DNA from: JBGQOJ01 sp052119585
Lineage (GTDB): Bacteria; Pseudomonadota; Alphaproteobacteria; Rhodobacterales; Rhodobacteraceae
NCBI RefSeq assembly: GCF_052119585.1
Contig: NZ_JBGQOJ010000007.1
Location: 83,925-147,924 of the forward strand
Direction: 5' to 3'
Length of the DNA: 64,000 bases
The notes under the pieces are model-generated. The model had not been told where the DNA came from. It made no database searches and saw only the letters and a list, made by a program, of their open reading frames with translations. Below are positions 42,880 through 52,400 of this stretch, piece after piece (position 1 is the stretch's first letter; each line of letters starts with the position of its first letter). Position numbers and translations under genes: made by a program.

Positions 42880-44598
42880 ATGGCACGAATTCTTATCACC
42901 TCGGCGATCCCCTACATCAACGGGATCAAACACTTGGGCAACCTTGTGGGCAGCCAGTTGCCCGCCGACCTTTACGCCCGCTACATGCGCCAGCGCGGCA
43001 ACGAGGTGATGTTCATCTGCGCCACCGACGAACACGGCACCCCCGCCGAACTGGCCGCCGCCAAGGCCGGCAAACCGGTCGATGAATTCTGCGCCGAAAT
43101 GCACGCAGTCCAAAAGGAAATTGCCGATGGTTTCCGCCTGTCGTTCGACCATTTCGGCCGCTCTTCCAGCCCGCAGAACCGTAAACTGACCCAGCATTTC
43201 GCCGGACGTCTGGCCGATGCGGGCCTGATCGAGGAAGTCTCGGAACGTCAGGTCTATTCCAACGCCGACGGGCGGTTCCTGCCCGACCGCTATATCGAAG
43301 GCACCTGCCCGAACTGCGGCTATGACAGCGCGCGTGGCGACCAATGCGAAAACTGCACCAAGCAGCTGGACCCGACCGACCTGATCAACCCGCGCTCGGC
43401 GATCTCCGGCTCGACCGACCTTGAAGTCCGTGAAACAAAACACCTCTACCTGCGCCAGTCAAAACTGAAAGACACGCTCGACGCGTGGATCAGCTCCAAG
43501 ACCGACTGGCCGATCCTGACCACCTCGATCGCCAAGAAATGGCTGCACGACGGCGACGGCCTTCGGGATCGCGGCATCACCCGCGACCTGCATTGGGGCG
43601 TTCCGGTCAAAAAGGGCGAGGAAGACTGGCCCGGCATGGAAGGCAAAGTGTTCTACGTCTGGTTTGACGCGCCGATAGAATACATCGCGGGCACAGCGGA
43701 ATGGGCCGATGCGAACGGCCTGCCGGCCGAGGCATGGCAGCGCTGGTGGCGCACGGACAAAGGCGCCGAAGATGTTCGATATGTGCAATTTATGGGCAAG
43801 GACAACGTGCCCTTCCACACCCTGTCTTTCCCCGCTACGATCATCGGTTCCGGCGAGCCATGGAAGCTTGTCGACTACATAAAATCATTCAATTATCTGA
43901 ACTATGACGGCGGCCAGTTCTCAACCTCGAAAGGGCGCGGCGTCTTCATGGACCAGGCCCTGTCGATCCTGCCCGCCGATTACTGGCGTTGGTGGCTTTT
44001 GTCCCATGCCCCCGAAAGCAGCGATTCCGAATTCACCTGGGAAAACTTCCAGATGTCGGTGAACAAAGACCTGGCCGACGTGCTGGGTAACTTTGTCAGC
44101 CGGATCACAAAATTCTGCCGCTCCAAATTTGGCGAAGAGGTGCCGCAGGGCGGCACATACGGCCCGCGTGAGGAACAGCTGATCGCCGACCTCGCCACCC
44201 GTATCCGCGCCTACGAGGGCTTCATGGAGGCGCTGGAGGTCCGAAAATCGGCGAATGAGCTGCGTGCGATCTGGGCGCTCGGCAACGAATACCTGCAAGA
44301 AGCCGCCCCCTGGACCGCCTTCAAGACCGACGTGGATGCCGCTGCCGCCATGACCCGCCTGTCCCTGAACCTGATCCGCGTTTACGGCGTATTGTCCGCC
44401 CCTTTCATCCCCGACGCCGCAAGCGCGATGCTGGCGGGAATGCATACGGAGGACAGAACGTGGCCCGACGACGTGGCAACGGCCCTGACCGCCCTGCCCG
44501 CAGGCCATGCCTTTACCGTGCCAGAGGTTCTGTTCAACAAAATTACCGACGAAGAGCGCGAAGACTGGCAACAGCGATTTTCCGGCGTGCGGACGTGA
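42880..44598 (+). CDS. metG: methionyl-tRNA synthetase
   Basis: 572 residues from the ATG at 42880. The HIGH motif is HLGN in INGIKHLGNLVGSQL; the zinc knuckle is CPNCGYDSARGDQCENC near residues 142-158; the KMSKS position reads FSTSKGRG. The anticodon-binding helices follow (DYWRWWLLSHAPES, SVNKDLADVLGNFV). It charges tRNA-Met and is essential. It lies between a pseudogene and the type I secretion operon. No SAM riboswitch is seen upstream. Confidence 0.95.
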   Translation: MARILITSAIPYINGIKHLGNLVGSQLPADLYARYMRQRGNEVMFICATDEHGTPAELAAAKAGKPVDEFCAEMHAVQKEIADGFRLSFDHFGRSSSPQNRKLTQHFAGRLADAGLIEEVSERQVYSNADGRFLPDRYIEGTCPNCGYDSARGDQCENCTKQLDPTDLINPRSAISGSTDLEVRETKHLYLRQSKLKDTLDAWISSKTDWPILTTSIAKKWLHDGDGLRDRGITRDLHWGVPVKKGEEDWPGMEGKVFYVWFDAPIEYIAGTAEWADANGLPAEAWQRWWRTDKGAEDVRYVQFMGKDNVPFHTLSFPATIIGSGEPWKLVDYIKSFNYLNYDGGQFSTSKGRGVFMDQALSILPADYWRWWLLSHAPESSDSEFTWENFQMSVNKDLADVLGNFVSRITKFCRSKFGEEVPQGGTYGPREEQLIADLATRIRAYEGFMEALEVRKSANELRAIWALGNEYLQEAAPWTAFKTDVDAAAAMTRLSLNLIRVYGVLSAPFIPDAASAMLAGMHTEDRTWPDDVATALTALPAGHAFTVPEVLFNKITDEEREDWQQRFSGVRT

Positions 44599-44640
44599 GT
44601 ATTTAAAGAACAAAGTAACAAAACAGGGTTTCTTTTTGGT

Positions 44641-44717
44641 TCAAATATCCACGCGCGGAACGCGCAAACCCCGAGCCCCGCAAGGGGCGAGACAAATGGA
44701 CTCCTGCCGCAGGCAGG
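44641..44717. terminator. three stem-loops between metG and the secretion operon, incl. AATATCC element copy 3
   Basis: AATATCCACGC (44644-44654) leads into stem GCGCG-GAA-CGCGC (44653-44665). Next come GCCCC-GCAA-GGGGC (44675-44688) and CCTGCC-GCA-GGCAGG (44703-44717). All three are perfect stems with three- or four-base loops. They fill the space between two convergent genes and probably end transcription from both sides. Confidence 0.55.
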
Positions 44718-44726
44718 CCCTTTGGA

Positions 44727-45896
44727 TCAGCGCTCGTGAAACGCCTCTCGCGATTTGTACAGCGGCTTGGTCAGATAATGCAGGATGGTCTTCTCGCCCG
44801 TGTGCAACTCGACTGTCGCTTGCATACCGGGCCGGATTTCCACCTCGGACTGGCGCGGCGTCAGATGCGTTGTATCCACCCGCAGCGTCACCTTGTAATG
44901 CGGATCGCCATCGCGCACGCGCTCGTCCTTGAAGGTATCCGCACTGAGGAACTGCACTTCGCCCTTCAATGTGCCATAAATGGTATAATCATAAGCGGTC
45001 AGCTTGATCGTGGCCTCTTGGCCTGGCCGGATGTTCGCTATGTCCTTGGGCTTGACCCGCGCCTCTACCAGCAACTCCTCGTCCAGCGGGATGATTTGCA
45101 GGATTTCCTCGCCCGGACGCACCACACCGCCGATCGTCGTGACCGACAGGGTGTTTACGATTCCGCGCATCGGCGATGTCAGAATCGTCCGGTTCAACTG
45201 GTCCTGTCCGCCCTTCAATCCCTGCCGCAGCGATGTCAATTCCTTCAGCGTGTCGGAAAAGCTTTGTGCGCGGTCCAGTTCCATCTGTGTGACCGTTTCG
45301 TCATAGCGGATCTTGGCATCCGCATGGGCCTTGCGCGCGCGGGTCACCTCGATCAGCGAAACGATCTTGCGGTCCAGCATATTCTCCAGCAGCGTCTTTT
45401 CCTTCTCGGCCTGCGCCAACACGCTTTTCGCGCCATCGCGCCGACTGGTGAAATCGGATTGCCGCGCCTTCAAAAGCGCCATCTCGGAGTCCACAATTCC
45501 GGGCGACCGCAGCGCCAGCGCATCGGGCACATCGAATTCGAAGGCCCCTGCCATTTCGGCCTCCAGCCTCAAACGGCGGATATCCAGCCCGGTGATCTGG
45601 TTTTGCAGATCATCAACCTGCGCCTGAAACTGCGTCCCGTACAGGCGCGCCAGAACATCACCGGGCTGCACGATGTCGCCCTCTGCCACCAGAAGTTCGG
45701 CCAGAATGCCACCTTCAAGGTTCTGGATGATCTGCGGGCGGCTTGACGATACGAACGCGCCCTCGGCCCGCACAATCTCGTCCACCCATGCAAAGGCGGC
45801 CCATAGCAAAAACACCACCAGCGTTGCCAGCGACAGCCAGATTGTCAGGCTGGGCCCGCGCATACCCCGGCTCAGTCGGGCGTCAAGGATGGCCAT
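44727..45896 (-). CDS. HlyD-family type I secretion adaptor (membrane fusion protein)
   Basis: 389 residues: a short cytoplasmic start, one membrane helix (about residues 18-37), a biotinyl-lipoyl-like half (GGILAELLVAEGDIVQPGDVLARL), a long helical hairpin (about 95-240, rich in Leu, Glu and Arg), the second lipoyl half (TSPMRGIVNTL) and a beta domain (PGMQATVELHTGEKTI) near the C-terminus. It links the ABC transporter to the outer-membrane channel. It overlaps the ABC gene by 14 bases and is last in the operon that begins with the giant adhesin. Confidence 0.92.
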   Translation of the reverse strand: MAILDARLSRGMRGPSLTIWLSLATLVVFLLWAAFAWVDEIVRAEGAFVSSSRPQIIQNLEGGILAELLVAEGDIVQPGDVLARLYGTQFQAQVDDLQNQITGLDIRRLRLEAEMAGAFEFDVPDALALRSPGIVDSEMALLKARQSDFTSRRDGAKSVLAQAEKEKTLLENMLDRKIVSLIEVTRARKAHADAKIRYDETVTQMELDRAQSFSDTLKELTSLRQGLKGGQDQLNRTILTSPMRGIVNTLSVTTIGGVVRPGEEILQIIPLDEELLVEARVKPKDIANIRPGQEATIKLTAYDYTIYGTLKGEVQFLSADTFKDERVRDGDPHYKVTLRVDTTHLTPRQSEVEIRPGMQATVELHTGEKTILHYLTKPLYKSREAFHER

Positions 45897-48138
45897 CAGC
45901 CCGCCCCCCCTCTTTCGCCTTGGTCAGATGTGCCAGAACCGCGTCGCGTGGACCGTCCACCGTCAACCGTCCGTTTTGCAGGATACAGGTGCGTTCGGTC
46001 AGCGACAGGATCGGCACACGGTGGGTGGCAATGACCGCCGTGCGGCCGGAAAGCCATGTATTCAACCGGCTGACCAGCGTGTTTTCCAGCGTCTGGTCCA
46101 GTGCCGCAGTGGGTTCGTCCAGCAGCACGACGCGCGGATCCTGCAACCACAGGCGCGCCCAGCCGATGCTTTGGCGCTGACCGATTGACAGGCCCTCGCC
46201 GCCGTCGCGTATTTCCAGATCAAGGCCCTTGTGGTGGCCGCGCACATATTGCCCGATCCCTGCGAAATCAAGCGCCCGGAACAGGTGCTCGTCGTCGATC
46301 TCGAGCATGTTCATCGCCAGATTGTCGCGCAATGTGCCGGTGAACAGGCGCACATCCTGCGACAGATAGCCGACGTTGCGGCGAATATCCTTTGTCTCCA
46401 GCTGGGCCATATCCACACCGTCAATCAGAACGCGACCCGCGGTCGGCGCGTAGAGCCCTGACAATAGCTTCAGCAGGGTCGATTTACCCGACCCGTTCGC
46501 CCCGAGAACCGCGATCCTTTGACCGGGTTTGATCACCAGCCCCGCGATGTCCAGCGTCGGCGGGCCATCGGGATCATAGCGGAATTCGAGCCCGCGCAAT
46601 TCAAACCCGCCGTCCAGCGTGTCACGGCGCAGATAGGTGCGGGCGGGGTCGTGGTCCATCTCGGTGGCGGCAATGGCGTCCAGGCCGACCAGCGCCCCCT
46701 TGACGTTGCTCCACCGTGCCATTGTGCCAGCAAGCTGGGTCAGTGGCGCAAGGGTGCGGCTGGTCAGGATGCCCACCGCGATGATCGTGCCCACGGTAAA
46801 TTCCCCCGCGAACACCATATAGGTGCCGACCACGACCGCCATGATATAGGTCGTCTGCTGCACGCCCTGCGACCAGAACGTCAAGGCCGAGGCGATCTTG
46901 CGCTGCTCTGACGACTTCAACGCCGACAGCGCGGTCAACTCTCCCCAAAGGCGGGCATAGCGGTCTTCTGCGCGTTGGGATTTCAGCGTCTCCTGCTCGA
47001 ATATCACCTCGTGCAACAGGCGGCTGGACCGCGCGCTGGCGCCTTGGGTTTCCTGCGTCAGACGCATCATTTTCTTCTGCATGAAATAGCCCGGTAGCAC
47101 CATCAATATGCCCCCCAGAACCAGTATCCACACAACGTTCCCCGCGATTGAGGCGACAAGCAACAAGAACACGATCAGGAACGGAAGGTCCGTCAATGTG
47201 CCGATCGACGAGGCGGTGAAGAACTCGCGCACCGACCCAAATTCGCGCATGGCGCTGAACAACCCGCTGGGCGAATTGGGGCGCTTGCCCGATTGCATCG
47301 CCAGAAGACGCGCCATCAACAGCTTTTGCACCGATAGTTCGATGGATCGCCCGGCCCCGTCCACCAGATGCGACCGCGCCATTTTCAACATCGCCTCCAT
47401 CACGATGGCCAGCAGCGCGCCTAGCGCCAGCACCCACAGCGTGGCGACGGATTGATGCGGGATCACGCGGTCGTAGACCTGCAATGAAAACAGCGCCACC
47501 GCGACCGCCAGAAGGTTGGCCACCAAAGACCCAAGGGCGACTTCGGCCAACTGGCGGCGGTATTTCGGGAACTCGCCCCAGAACCAGTGCGGCTGGGCCG
47601 ATGCGGCCCCGTGCGCCTTGTCCAACTGCATGACCGAAGGTTGCGCCTGTAACAGGATACCCGAAAAGAACGGCTCGAATTCGCGCAGCGATACCTCGGC
47701 GCGGTCTTCGGTGCAGGACGGATCATAGATCGTCAGAACGTCGGCGTCTTGCGACAGAACCAACAGGAACTGGCCGCTAACCATAGAGGCGATCGCGGGC
47801 CACAACTGTGGCTCGGTTGCGCTGACCGAGGTGATCTGCGTATCCAGCCCCGAGGCGGCAAGGGCTGCCTGCATCGCGTGAATGCTTATGTTGCCACTGG
47901 CGCTGCCAATGCCGGGGGCCGCGTTTTGCAGGCTGTCCAGCAAATCGGCGGGTAGAACCCGCACCCCGAGCACCGAAGCATAGATCGCCAACAGATCGAC
48001 CCGCGCCTGAACCTTGGGCGCGACAGTGCTGCGTGCGGATGTGATCGCCGGGTCCAGCGCGGGCACGGCCTTGGGCAATGACGCCAGATTGGCGGCGCTG
48101 TTCGTCTTTATGTCAAAGGCTACGGGGGTCGCGCTCAA
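45883..48138 (-). CDS. type I secretion ABC transporter with C39-like domain (LapB-type)
   Basis: 751 residues. Residues about 45-175 are a C39-peptidase-like domain without the catalytic Cys (no CxxM/V block at its start), as in LapB-type transporters of large adhesins. The membrane domain spans 200-470. The ATPase has Walker A GANGSGKST, a signature of LSIGQRQ instead of LSGGQ, and Walker B VVLLDEPT. It overlaps the TolC-like gene by 4 bases. It should export the giant Ig-repeat adhesin without cleaving it. Confidence 0.92.
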   Translation of the reverse strand: MSATPVAFDIKTNSAANLASLPKAVPALDPAITSARSTVAPKVQARVDLLAIYASVLGVRVLPADLLDSLQNAAPGIGSASGNISIHAMQAALAASGLDTQITSVSATEPQLWPAIASMVSGQFLLVLSQDADVLTIYDPSCTEDRAEVSLREFEPFFSGILLQAQPSVMQLDKAHGAASAQPHWFWGEFPKYRRQLAEVALGSLVANLLAVAVALFSLQVYDRVIPHQSVATLWVLALGALLAIVMEAMLKMARSHLVDGAGRSIELSVQKLLMARLLAMQSGKRPNSPSGLFSAMREFGSVREFFTASSIGTLTDLPFLIVFLLLVASIAGNVVWILVLGGILMVLPGYFMQKKMMRLTQETQGASARSSRLLHEVIFEQETLKSQRAEDRYARLWGELTALSALKSSEQRKIASALTFWSQGVQQTTYIMAVVVGTYMVFAGEFTVGTIIAVGILTSRTLAPLTQLAGTMARWSNVKGALVGLDAIAATEMDHDPARTYLRRDTLDGGFELRGLEFRYDPDGPPTLDIAGLVIKPGQRIAVLGANGSGKSTLLKLLSGLYAPTAGRVLIDGVDMAQLETKDIRRNVGYLSQDVRLFTGTLRDNLAMNMLEIDDEHLFRALDFAGIGQYVRGHHKGLDLEIRDGGEGLSIGQRQSIGWARLWLQDPRVVLLDEPTAALDQTLENTLVSRLNTWLSGRTAVIATHRVPILSLTERTCILQNGRLTVDGPRDAVLAHLTKAKEGGRADGHP

Positions 48139-49424
48139 ATCTCGCTCCCGTTGGCCAGGGCGCCACGGGCGCGCGCGATATCCAGCCGGACCAGCGCCGC
48201 CTCGTATTCAAGGCCGACGTTGTCCTGTTCGCTGCGGGCCAGACTTTCGTAAATACCGACCACATCCATGACAGAGCGTTGCCCCGCCTCGAATTGTTCC
48301 TGAAACAGGTCCAGATTGGCGCGGGCCTGTTCGGTCAACGCGCCAGTGTCCTGCTTCTGCCGCTCCAGCGCGACCAGTTTTTGTTCCAGGCTGCGCAGGC
48401 GACGGTTGGCGTTCTCTTCGGCCTGCCCCACACCGGCCTCTGCCGCCTCGTTCGTTGTTTCAAGCGCCTTCAGGCTGGCCCCTGTGCCAAGGCCCAGCAT
48501 CCGCTCTGCCTGCACCTTCAGCCCGATATGGGTGCCGTTCGACCCGACAGATCCGCCCGCAGACACCCCCGGAAGAAAGCCTGCGCGTTCCACTTTCGCC
48601 TGCGCGACCTTGCGGTCGCGCTCTGCCTCGGCCAGCAGAACCGTCAGGGGCTTGGCAAACGCGTCAGGCTGGCCGACGGCGGAAATGCCGCGCACCTGAT
48701 CCAGCGGGCCTGCCGCCATAGCGTTCAGTTCGGCGATTGCGGTATTTGCGGCGGCGGTTTGCTGCGACATTTCCGAATTGATCTCGTTCAGCTTTTGCCG
48801 CAGCACGTTCAGATCGGACGCGTCCGACACACCGCCGCGCACGCGCTCTGCCATGATCCGCTCGAACCGCGTCATATTGGTCAGCGCCCGCGATGACACC
48901 GCCGCCTTTTCACGGGCCTTTTCGGCCGTCACATACAAGGATAGCCCGGTATAGATACGGTCGTTCGTATCCATCGATAGGGTCACGGCGGCGGCCTCGA
49001 CATCGGATTTCGCGAAATCGCGTTCCGCCTGTTTCTTGCCGTTGTCGAACAACACCTGATTGACCAGAAGTTCGGCCACCACCTGCCCCAAAGAGGTCAG
49101 GCTGATCGACGGCCCGATCGTGGGCAGCCAGTTCTTCGACTGCGCCTCTGCCCGCAGTTTTGCGGCGCGCAGTTCTGCCTCGGCGCCACGGCTGCTGGCG
49201 GCAAGCACCGATTGCGCAACCTGATCGAACGCGCTGCCCGTGGCAAGAATGGTCTGTCGGTGCAACAGGCTGGAAATCAACGGCGAGTGCACGACACCGG
49301 GGTCCGCCACCAGACTGCGCGACCGCTGAACGCCAGGCGCAGGGCCAGCCGCATCACCCAGACAACCCGACAGGGCAAACGCCGCTGCCAGAACCGTCAG
49401 TGCGCGCAACGCTTGCCTTTTCAC
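48135..49424 (-). CDS. TolC-family outer-membrane channel, lipoprotein type (LapE-like)
   Basis: 429 residues. A lipoprotein signal (ALTVLAAAFALSGC) precedes the mature Cys. Two TolC half-repeats are seen: QTILATGSAFDQVAQSVLA to about residue 215, and a second after GLKVQAERMLG, with long Glu/Ala/Gln-rich helices between. It forms the outer-membrane duct for type I secretion. It starts 40 bases after the adhesin stop and overlaps the ABC gene. Confidence 0.9.
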   Translation of the reverse strand: MKRQALRALTVLAAAFALSGCLGDAAGPAPGVQRSRSLVADPGVVHSPLISSLLHRQTILATGSAFDQVAQSVLAASSRGAEAELRAAKLRAEAQSKNWLPTIGPSISLTSLGQVVAELLVNQVLFDNGKKQAERDFAKSDVEAAAVTLSMDTNDRIYTGLSLYVTAEKAREKAAVSSRALTNMTRFERIMAERVRGGVSDASDLNVLRQKLNEINSEMSQQTAAANTAIAELNAMAAGPLDQVRGISAVGQPDAFAKPLTVLLAEAERDRKVAQAKVERAGFLPGVSAGGSVGSNGTHIGLKVQAERMLGLGTGASLKALETTNEAAEAGVGQAEENANRRLRSLEQKLVALERQKQDTGALTEQARANLDLFQEQFEAGQRSVMDVVGIYESLARSEQDNVGLEYEAALVRLDIARARGALANGSEI

Positions 49425-49464
49425 CCGTTTGTCCCCTTTGTCCGGTGCCGCCAGCCCTGTCCGG

Positions 49465-52400
49465 CTATATGATAACCGTATGAATATCGTCGTCTATCAA
49501 CAGGTTACCAGCGGCATTCCCCAGAGAGTACCCGTCATAGTCCTGCCCGTTGGCAGAAACATTCTGGCCGGTCGCGCTGGCCCCGCTGACCACGACAGTG
49601 TCCTGCACCCCGCCATCGTGACCGCCATGGATCGTGACCGTATCGGTTTCTTGCGACAGGGCCAGCAACTGTTCCTCGGTGATCGTCAGGGCAAAACCGT
49701 CGGCATAGCTGAGGTCGATCTCGGTGATGCCGTGGTCTGTCAGGGTCATGTTCGACATGTTGAAATCAGCGCCGGAATCAAGCACCAGCAATGTGCCGGA
49801 TGTGTTATGCGCGGCATCTTCCGACGTGATCACCAGTTGCGATCCATCGGGAACGACGGTGTTGAAGGCGATATAGGTATCGTTGAATTCAGGGTTGTCG
49901 AAGGCGCGAAAGGCGACCTGCGTCGTTGTGCCGTCCGGCGCGATCTGAAAGATCGAAATCGCGTCTTCAGTGCTTTCGATGTTGATGCCGCGCACGCCGT
50001 TCACGCCAGAATCGTTGACCGCCGTGATCATCGGATTGTCTGGCGCAATGGTATCCACGTCCAGGGTTTGCGTGATTTCCCTGGTGTTCGCGGCAAGGTC
50101 GGTCGCAACGATCATAACGGTCGATGTGTAGTCGCCGCCCGGGATCTCGCTGGCGTCAAAGGACACCGACCAGTTGCCATTGGCCGCGACGGTTGCGGCA
50201 TGGGTCGTGCCCTCGAATGTCACGTTGACGGTTGAGCCAACCTCGGTTTTGCCGGTCAGCATAAAGCCGTCTTTGGCCTCTGCCGCGTTGATGATGTTAT
50301 CGCCTTCGACAGGTGTTGCAGAACTGGCAAGATCGCGCACCAGGGTGTCGACCTTGACAGAGCTGTTGATCACGCTGGTGTTGTTGGCGCTGTCGGTGGC
50401 GGTCACCTTGATATCCGACAGGTATTCACCCGCGCGGATCTGCGACGCTGCAAAACCGGCGGTCCAGCTTCCATCTGCGGCCACCGTCGCCAACCGCGTC
50501 ACACCGTCCAGCTGCACCGACACGCGAGAACCCGGTTCGACCGTGCCGGACAGGATCACACCGTTCGACGCCTCGACGGCGTTGATGATGGTGTCGGTTT
50601 CGATCGGGGTAGCGGACAGGGCAAAGTCCTGCACGACCGTGTCGATCTTGACCGTATCAGTGACACTGACGGTATTGCCCGCCGCATCGGTCATTGTGGC
50701 CAAAATATTCGCGCTTTCGGTATCTGCCGGAATATTGGCAGCGCTGAAATTGGCGGACCAGCTTCCATCCACATCAGCGACAACGGGGCGCGTGACATCG
50801 CCCAGCGTGACGTTGACGATTGCGCCCGGCGTCGCGGTTCCGGTCAGAACCACCCCATCCGAGGCTTCGACCTTGTTGATGATGTCATCGCCTTCGATCA
50901 CGGCGGCACCAAGGGTCAGATGACCCGCGACGGTATCGACATCCACAGACTGCGTCGCCGTGGACACATTGCCCACCGCGTCGGTCGAGGTAGCGACCAG
51001 CGTCGTGCTGTATTCGCCCTGCGCAATGTCGGACGCGCCAAAGCCAACCGTCCAGTTGCCGTACGTATCGACTGTGGCCGCGTGGGTTACATTGCCGAAT
51101 TTCACCGAAACCGTGGAACCGGGCGTGGTGCTGCCGTTCAAGACAATGCCGTCCTCGGCCTCGGCGGCGTTGACGATGTTGTCGCCGGCGATCCGGCCCG
51201 ACCCGAACGCGACCTCGTTCAGCGTATCGACCCTGACCGTGTGGGTCACAGTGGTCGCATTCCCCGCCGCGTCTGTCGCGATGGCCTTCAGGTCGGCGGT
51301 GTAATCACCCGATGTGATTTCGGATGCGGCAAAGGTTGCCGTCCATGCCCCTGTCGGCGCGACCGTCGCCATATGCGACACCGTGCCAAAGCTGACCTGA
51401 ACCGTCGATCCCGGCTCGGATGTGCCGGTCAGGGTGACACCGTTGTCGGCCTCGACCTTGTTGATGATGTTGTCGGTCTCTATCGTGGCCGTGCCGAAGG
51501 CCACGTTTGCCACGGTATCGACGTGAACCGTATCCGTCACACTATGGATGTTGCCTGCGCTGTCGGTCGCCGTGGCCACCAGCGGCGCGTCGTATTCGCC
51601 AGCCGGAATATCGCCCGCCGTAAAACTGGCGGTCCAGCTGCCGTCTTGCGCCACAACAGCCGCGCGGGTGACGCTGCCGAATTTGACCTCGACGCTTGAT
51701 CCGGGTTCCGATGTGCCTGTCAGGATAACGCCATTCGCCGCCTCGGTCTGGCTGATAACATCGTTGCCTTCGACCGGCGTGGTCGAAAAGGTCACATTGG
51801 ACAGGGTGTCAACGCGCACAGTACCGCTGGAACTGCTGACATTGCCGTTCTCGCTGGTCGAGACAGCTGTAATCGTCGCATCGTATTCCCCTACGGGAAC
51901 CTCGGATGCCGTGAAATCCACGGTCCAGCTGCCGTCATTCGCCACCGTGGCCGCCCGTGTGACGCCCTGGAATGTCACATCGACCGTGGCGCCGGGTTGG
52001 GTGCTGCCGGTCAGGGTGATGCCATCCGCCGCTTCTGTCTTATTGATCACGCCGTTGCCTTCAACGGCCGAGTTGAAGACCTCGACAAAGGAGAGCGTAT
52101 CGACGTCCAGCGTGCCGGTGACGATATTGATGTTGCCTGCGGTGTCTGTGGCCCTGGCGGTCAGCGTCGCCTGATACACACCCTCGGGGATTTCGGACGG
52201 GACAAAGACAGCCGCCCATGTGCCGCTCTCGTCCGCCGTCACAGTGTGGGTCACATTGCCCAACGTCACCTCGACGACCGATCCGGCCTGCGCGGTTCCG
52301 GTCAGCGTCACGCCCGCATCCGCCTCGCTGGCGTTGATCAGGGTGTCGCCGCCGGACAGATTGGCGTCAAAGCCCACCATTCCGACGGTGTCGACATGAA

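Noticed and set aside
45883..45896. A frameshift joining the ABC transporter and HlyD-like genes
   Set aside because: Both genes have complete family ends; the 14-base overlap is an ordinary operon overlap.
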